Assembly (NCBI GenBank): GCA_018660305.1
Contig: JABJKO010000033.1
Coordinates: 1-7,758 of the forward strand
From: Rhodospirillaceae bacterium
GTDB lineage: Bacteria; Pseudomonadota; Alphaproteobacteria; MPNO01; UBA2964
DNA length: 7,758 bases
Direction: 5' to 3'
Shown piece by piece: positions 4,648-7,758 of the stretch. The position numbers and the translations under genes were made by a program. Every line of letters begins with the position of its first letter. Positions within the stretch are counted from its first letter, which is position 1. The notes beneath the pieces were generated by a model. The model did no database searches. It was not told where the DNA came from and worked only from the letters and a program-made list of their open reading frames with translations.

Positions 4648-6768
4648 GATGGTTCAATAACCGCAATCGTGGAAACCACCGCCGCTTCGGGCGTGGGCAT
4701 TCCCCTCGATCTGGCGCCATTGCTGTCGCCCTATGGGGACCACGGAAAACTGTCCATCAAGGTGGAGCGGCTCCCGCTCAGGGCGCGCCTGTCAAAGGGC
4801 CGCAACAATGGCGACCATAGCTGGTCCCTTACTCCCGGTGAGCTCGATGATCTCCTGTACCAGCCGCCGGCGGGGCTGGAGACACCGCATACGCTGATCG
4901 TCAAGATCATCAGTCTGGATAGCGACAGCGCGTCGACACTTGTGCAATTAGACGTCCCGGTCATACCCGGCGACGGCGCTGCGACGACCGTGCCCGAAGC
5001 GGTTGCACATGCTGGCAAAGACGAAGTGCCGAGCGGGGAAGTAATCGCGTTGGAGGCGGAGCTTGCCGCCGTTTCCGAAGAACTCAACAGACTGCGGGAC
5101 GAGTCCGGCGAACAGACCGCGCGTCACACCGGGGCGCTGCAACAGCAAGCGGCGGAGGCTGAGGCCCGTTTCGCCGAAACGCTCGAATGTCGCTTGTCCG
5201 ACGCTCACACGTCCTGGGAAGCCGAGCAGCAGAACCGCATTACCATCGCCGTTCAAGCCGCGGTAGACCAGGCGAGAAAAGAAGCCGGCACGGAGACCAG
5301 AGCGCAATTGGAGCAGACCAATGAAGCCCGGCTGTCCCAGGAACTCGGGCGGCGGTTGGCTGACGCGAAAGCCTCGTGGGAGGCAGAACAGCAGAATCAT
5401 ACAGCGGCAGCCATGCAGGAAGCGGTTCAGCGCGCCGAGCAAGAGACCACGGCGCGGCTGGAACAGTCCAATGAGGCACGGCTGGCCCAGGAGCTGGGCC
5501 GCCAGCTCGCGGATGCCCGCACGGCATGGGAGGCAGAACAAAATAGCCTGATAGCAGTGACCGTACAGGATGCCGTGCGCCAAGCCGAAGAGAACGCAAA
5601 GGTCGAGCAAAAACGGGTCAATGATGCGAGGCTCTTCGAGGAATTGGGGCGACGGCTCGCCGACGCACGCGCGTTATGGGACAATGAACAGAAAGCTGAC
5701 ATCGCCGCAGCAGTACAGCAAGCCGAAGCACTTGCCCAAAAAGAGCAGGAACAGGCGCGGGTGGATTGGCAGGCAGCGTCCGCCCAGGAGCTGACGGACC
5801 TCTCTGCACGATGCGAGCAGGCCGAAGCCGCTCTCGAGGCAGCCCACCGCCAGCCACTCCCCCTGCAGGAATCCGAGGAGGCGTTGCACGGCCTGCGTGA
5901 CGAGTTGGAGGCGGCACAGGAATCGATCCGCGCCCGAGAGGCTGAGTTGACCGAAGCCCGGCAGGAGCTGGAACGGTCCACGGCAGAGTATCAATCATCA
6001 ACGACGCAGAGCTTTCGGGAAGCGGAGCTGGAATTTCGCCTGAACGAACTACTCGCTGAAACCGAAGCCTCCCTCAAAGAAAGCCGGGCGGCATGGGATA
6101 GGGAGCGGGAAGAGATTCTCGCCAACGCGGAAGAAATCGCACAGCAGCGTGTGGATCAGGCTTTCGAACAATGGCAGCAGGAAACTCAGGCGGCCCTGTC
6201 CAGGGCACAGCAGGACTGGATGGACAGCGAAGCCACGCGACTTGCCGTCGCCGAGGCGCACTGGCGAAAAAACATCGGCATCGTTAAGTCCCGGGGGCCA
6301 ATCACCGAGCTGACAAATAAACGACGCCAGAGACGGATCAATGGCCGTGTCCTGCGCATGGGCGCCATCGCTGCCTGTCTTGCTGGGGCAATCATGCTCT
6401 ACCCCTACGTGGCGCCCTTCGTCGCCAAAGATTTATGGCCGGAGATCGCTGCCCAAAAAGACAGGATCGAACCATCCATTCGGAAAGCCGGCGGCGATAT
6501 CCAGTCCTGGCTGACCGGCGTAATGGACGGCGCGGACGTCACTGATGTCGCTGATGTCGCGGAGCCGCGCGCAGCCATTGATGTCGCCGCCGCAAATGTT
6601 CGGGCCGGACCATCGACCAATGCCGCCGTGATCATGACATTGCCCCGCAACAGGAAAGTCACGCCGATTGGTCGACGCGGAAGCTGGGTGCAGGTTCGCA
6701 TCGGCGGCGCGGCCGGAAAGACAGGCTGGCTTCATAGCTCGTTGCTGAAAAACCGAACGGATCCATAG
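4645..6768 (+). CDS. envelope-spanning coiled-coil protein with Ig-like N-domain and C-terminal SH3b domain
   Basis: A 707-residue protein without signal peptide. Residues 1-108 form a beta-rich domain whose L-S-x-G-R-N-N-G-D-H-S-W-S-L-T-P motif (49-64) and following P-P-A-G-L resemble Ig/cadherin-like repeats of large surface proteins. Residues about 130-560 are Glu/Ala/Gln-rich coiled coil with four related repeats starting at 172, 226, 276 and 326. A basic stretch (K-R-R-Q-R-R, about 560) precedes one membrane segment at about 571-591. The C-terminal part ends in a bacterial SH3 domain, N-V-R-A-G-P-S at 651-657 to G-W-L-H-S-S-L-L near 700, which in relatives binds peptidoglycan. Basic residues before the membrane segment predict N-in, SH3b in the periplasm. 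The layout recalls polar or division scaffolds such as PodJ, but homology is not claimed. It starts at TTG with a strong ribosome site. The function is inferred from architecture only. Confidence 0.9.
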   Translation: MDGSITAIVETTAASGVGIPLDLAPLLSPYGDHGKLSIKVERLPLRARLSKGRNNGDHSWSLTPGELDDLLYQPPAGLETPHTLIVKIISLDSDSASTLVQLDVPVIPGDGAATTVPEAVAHAGKDEVPSGEVIALEAELAAVSEELNRLRDESGEQTARHTGALQQQAAEAEARFAETLECRLSDAHTSWEAEQQNRITIAVQAAVDQARKEAGTETRAQLEQTNEARLSQELGRRLADAKASWEAEQQNHTAAAMQEAVQRAEQETTARLEQSNEARLAQELGRQLADARTAWEAEQNSLIAVTVQDAVRQAEENAKVEQKRVNDARLFEELGRRLADARALWDNEQKADIAAAVQQAEALAQKEQEQARVDWQAASAQELTDLSARCEQAEAALEAAHRQPLPLQESEEALHGLRDELEAAQESIRAREAELTEARQELERSTAEYQSSTTQSFREAELEFRLNELLAETEASLKESRAAWDREREEILANAEEIAQQRVDQAFEQWQQETQAALSRAQQDWMDSEATRLAVAEAHWRKNIGIVKSRGPITELTNKRRQRRINGRVLRMGAIAACLAGAIMLYPYVAPFVAKDLWPEIAAQKDRIEPSIRKAGGDIQSWLTGVMDGADVTDVADVAEPRAAIDVAAANVRAGPSTNAAVIMTLPRNRKVTPIGRRGSWVQVRIGGAAGKTGWLHSSLLKNRTDP
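5158..5769 (+). repeat. four internal repeats of about 150 bp in the coiled-coil gene
   Basis: The repeat core N-E-A-R-L-x-Q-E-L-G-R-x-L-A-D-A-x-x-x-W-E-A-E-Q begins at residues 172, 226, 276 and 326. Copies two to four are spaced by exactly 50 residues (150 bp; DNA starts 5320, 5470, 5620). Copy one is spaced 54 residues from copy two because of a four-residue insertion (around G-T-E-T). The copies have diverged at DNA level but keep the protein pattern, indicating old duplications under selection. Confidence 0.85.
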
Positions 6769-6814
6769 CGGGCCGGTTCCGTCCTAACAAGATTGCCAGG
6801 CCCCCCGGCGGAGA

Positions 6815-6842
6815 TTGATAACTAGAGCAGTATCCCTATACG
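6815..6842 (+). promoter_or_regulatory. candidate promoter for a leaderless or very short-leader transcript
   Basis: TTGATA (6815-6820, five of six to the -35 consensus) and TATACG (6837-6842, four of six to the -10) are separated by 16 nt. Transcription would start near 6849, only a few bases before ATG 6853, and no Shine-Dalgarno sequence precedes that ATG. This would separate the downstream gene from the coiled-coil gene. Confidence 0.42.
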
Positions 6843-6852
6843 TTGGCCATCC

Positions 6853-7758
6853 ATGACCGACCTCACCCTCTCCCTCGCCGTCATTGCGGTCTTTTGCTGC
6901 GCGCTTTTTGGATGGGGTCGGATTGTCCGTTGGCTGACCGCAGGGGGAACCGATAGGGGCACGCCGCCTTCATGGGCGGTGACCATGATGCTGGGGCTGG
7001 CGCTGCTGATCGCAGTCGGGGGTGTGCTGAATCTGGTCCGGCTGGCGAATATCTGGGCACTATCCGGCCTGATAGCCCTTGGCCTCGGTCTGTGTGTGGC
7101 GCCCTGGATCCGCCGGGCAGTGGACAGCGGCCTGCCGATGCCGCACATGCCCGCCCGGACAGAGATCGCGGCACGGGCCTCGCTGCTCGCCCTCGCCCTT
7201 GCCGTGCTGATCTTCACGATCGCCACACAGCTACCGCCGGCACTCTATAATTTCGGCGACGATTTGCAGAAATATTTTGCCCACCCTGTCCGCATGCTGG
7301 AAACCGGGACCCTGTTCGGCAGCCCGTTGAGTGCCATGGGATCGGAATCACTCGGCGGCATGTCATTTTTGCATGGCTTCATTGTTGCCTACTTCCCGCT
7401 CACCTACCTGAACGGCGTCGATGCCGTGTTCGGCTTGTTCCTGTGCCTGTTGCTCATCGCCGGGTTCGCCTGGCGGCACCCGGCGCTGGCGCCGGCCGCA
7501 TTGGTCGCCATGGCCGACCTGTATGCCATCAATCCGCAATATGTGAATATCTCGGCGCTCTACATGGGCAGCGCCCTGATTCTCGCGGCCATTTTCGTCA
7601 CCGCCGGCCCCGATGAAGCCGGCGCCCCTCCCCCACCTCTTGCGCTGGGTCTGATCTATGCGGCGCTGGTCGCGCTCAAACCGACCTTTCTGATATTCGC
7701 CGGGCTGCACGGTCTGTTCATGATTGTCGCGGTGACCCGGACGACCGGTGGTGCGCGG
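6853..7758 (+). CDS. polytopic membrane protein resembling GT-C glycosyltransferases, C-terminus beyond window
   Basis: The frame is open from ATG 6853 to the window end (302 codons, no stop). It is strongly hydrophobic, with membrane segments at about 5-25, 42-62, 66-84, 108-128, 172-187, 191-206, 212-222, 234-250 and 264-294. The loop after the fourth segment carries Y-N-F-G-D-D-L-Q-K-Y-F (132-142), then a R-M-L-E-T-G-T-L stretch and S-L-G-G-M-S-F-L-H-G. An acidic pair in the first large periplasmic loop followed by a K/R-M-L-x-T-G element is what I associate with lipid-sugar-using GT-C or O-antigen-type membrane proteins; the exact family is uncertain. ATG 6853 is chosen because an in-frame stop at 6823-6825 lies just upstream and no other ATG/GTG/TTG intervenes. 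Same direction as the coiled-coil gene, 84-nt gap. A transporter-like protein of unknown type remains possible. Confidence 0.78.
   Translation, partial: MTDLTLSLAVIAVFCCALFGWGRIVRWLTAGGTDRGTPPSWAVTMMLGLALLIAVGGVLNLVRLANIWALSGLIALGLGLCVAPWIRRAVDSGLPMPHMPARTEIAARASLLALALAVLIFTIATQLPPALYNFGDDLQKYFAHPVRMLETGTLFGSPLSAMGSESLGGMSFLHGFIVAYFPLTYLNGVDAVFGLFLCLLLIAGFAWRHPALAPAALVAMADLYAINPQYVNISALYMGSALILAAIFVTAGPDEAGAPPPPLALGLIYAALVALKPTFLIFAGLHGLFMIVAVTRTTGGAR

Noticed and set aside
4242..4820. 192-codon plus-strand open frame crossing the intergenic region
   Set aside because: It overlaps the small membrane gene and the start of the coiled-coil gene, which has the strong ribosome site; the predicted product is Arg/Gly/Pro-rich without a domain.
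4948..5610. 220-codon open frame antisense to the coiled-coil gene
   Set aside because: It mirrors the repeats of the coding strand (Leu/Gly-rich complement of Glu/Ala/Gln codons), with no independent features.
6769..6852. Intrinsic terminator after the coiled-coil gene
   Set aside because: No stable hairpin followed by a T run is visible in the gap, so none is annotated.

Overview
The window (about 60% GC by eye) looks like chromosomal DNA of an alphaproteobacterium, probably a Rhodospirillales-type lineage. The AspRS, the NtaA-type monooxygenase and the small cysteine-bearing lipoprotein all read like alphaproteobacterial members of their families. This placement is from remembered family resemblance, not a search. 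I see no tRNA, rRNA, CRISPR array, insertion sequence or phage gene.

Layout. (1) Positions 1-519, minus: the N-terminal 173 codons of a putative outer-membrane lipoprotein whose 3' part contains a 15-bp tandem repeat; it runs off the left edge. (2) 696-2480, minus: complete aspS, with a His at the position associated with non-discriminating AspRS. (3) 2481-2666: divergent control region. A short leader ahead of the monooxygenase can form two overlapping structures, one of which pairs right up to the start codon. (4) 2667-3995, plus: LLM-class FMN-dependent monooxygenase of the NtaA/SnaA/DszA group. (5) 4004-4033: hairpin between convergent genes. (6) 4085-4336, minus: small tail-anchored membrane protein of unknown function. 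(7) 4645-6768, plus: a 707-residue protein with a TTG start, an Ig-like N-terminal domain, a long repeat-bearing coiled coil, one membrane segment and a C-terminal bacterial SH3 domain. (8) 6853 to the right edge, plus: N-terminal 302 codons of a polytopic membrane protein resembling GT-C glycosyltransferases, possibly leaderless.

How the genes relate. No operon ties the window together; most neighbours are divergent or convergent, or have their own leaders. aspS is housekeeping and the monooxygenase is a metabolic accessory gene without its flavin reductase partner in view. The other four genes are all predicted envelope proteins. The most unusual are the coiled-coil/SH3b protein, whose layout (cytoplasmic scaffold, membrane segment, periplasmic wall-binding domain) resembles envelope-spanning organisers such as PodJ, and the structured leader of the monooxygenase gene. 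I found no convincing evidence of a multi-gene undescribed system; the novelty candidates are single-gene and leader-level.
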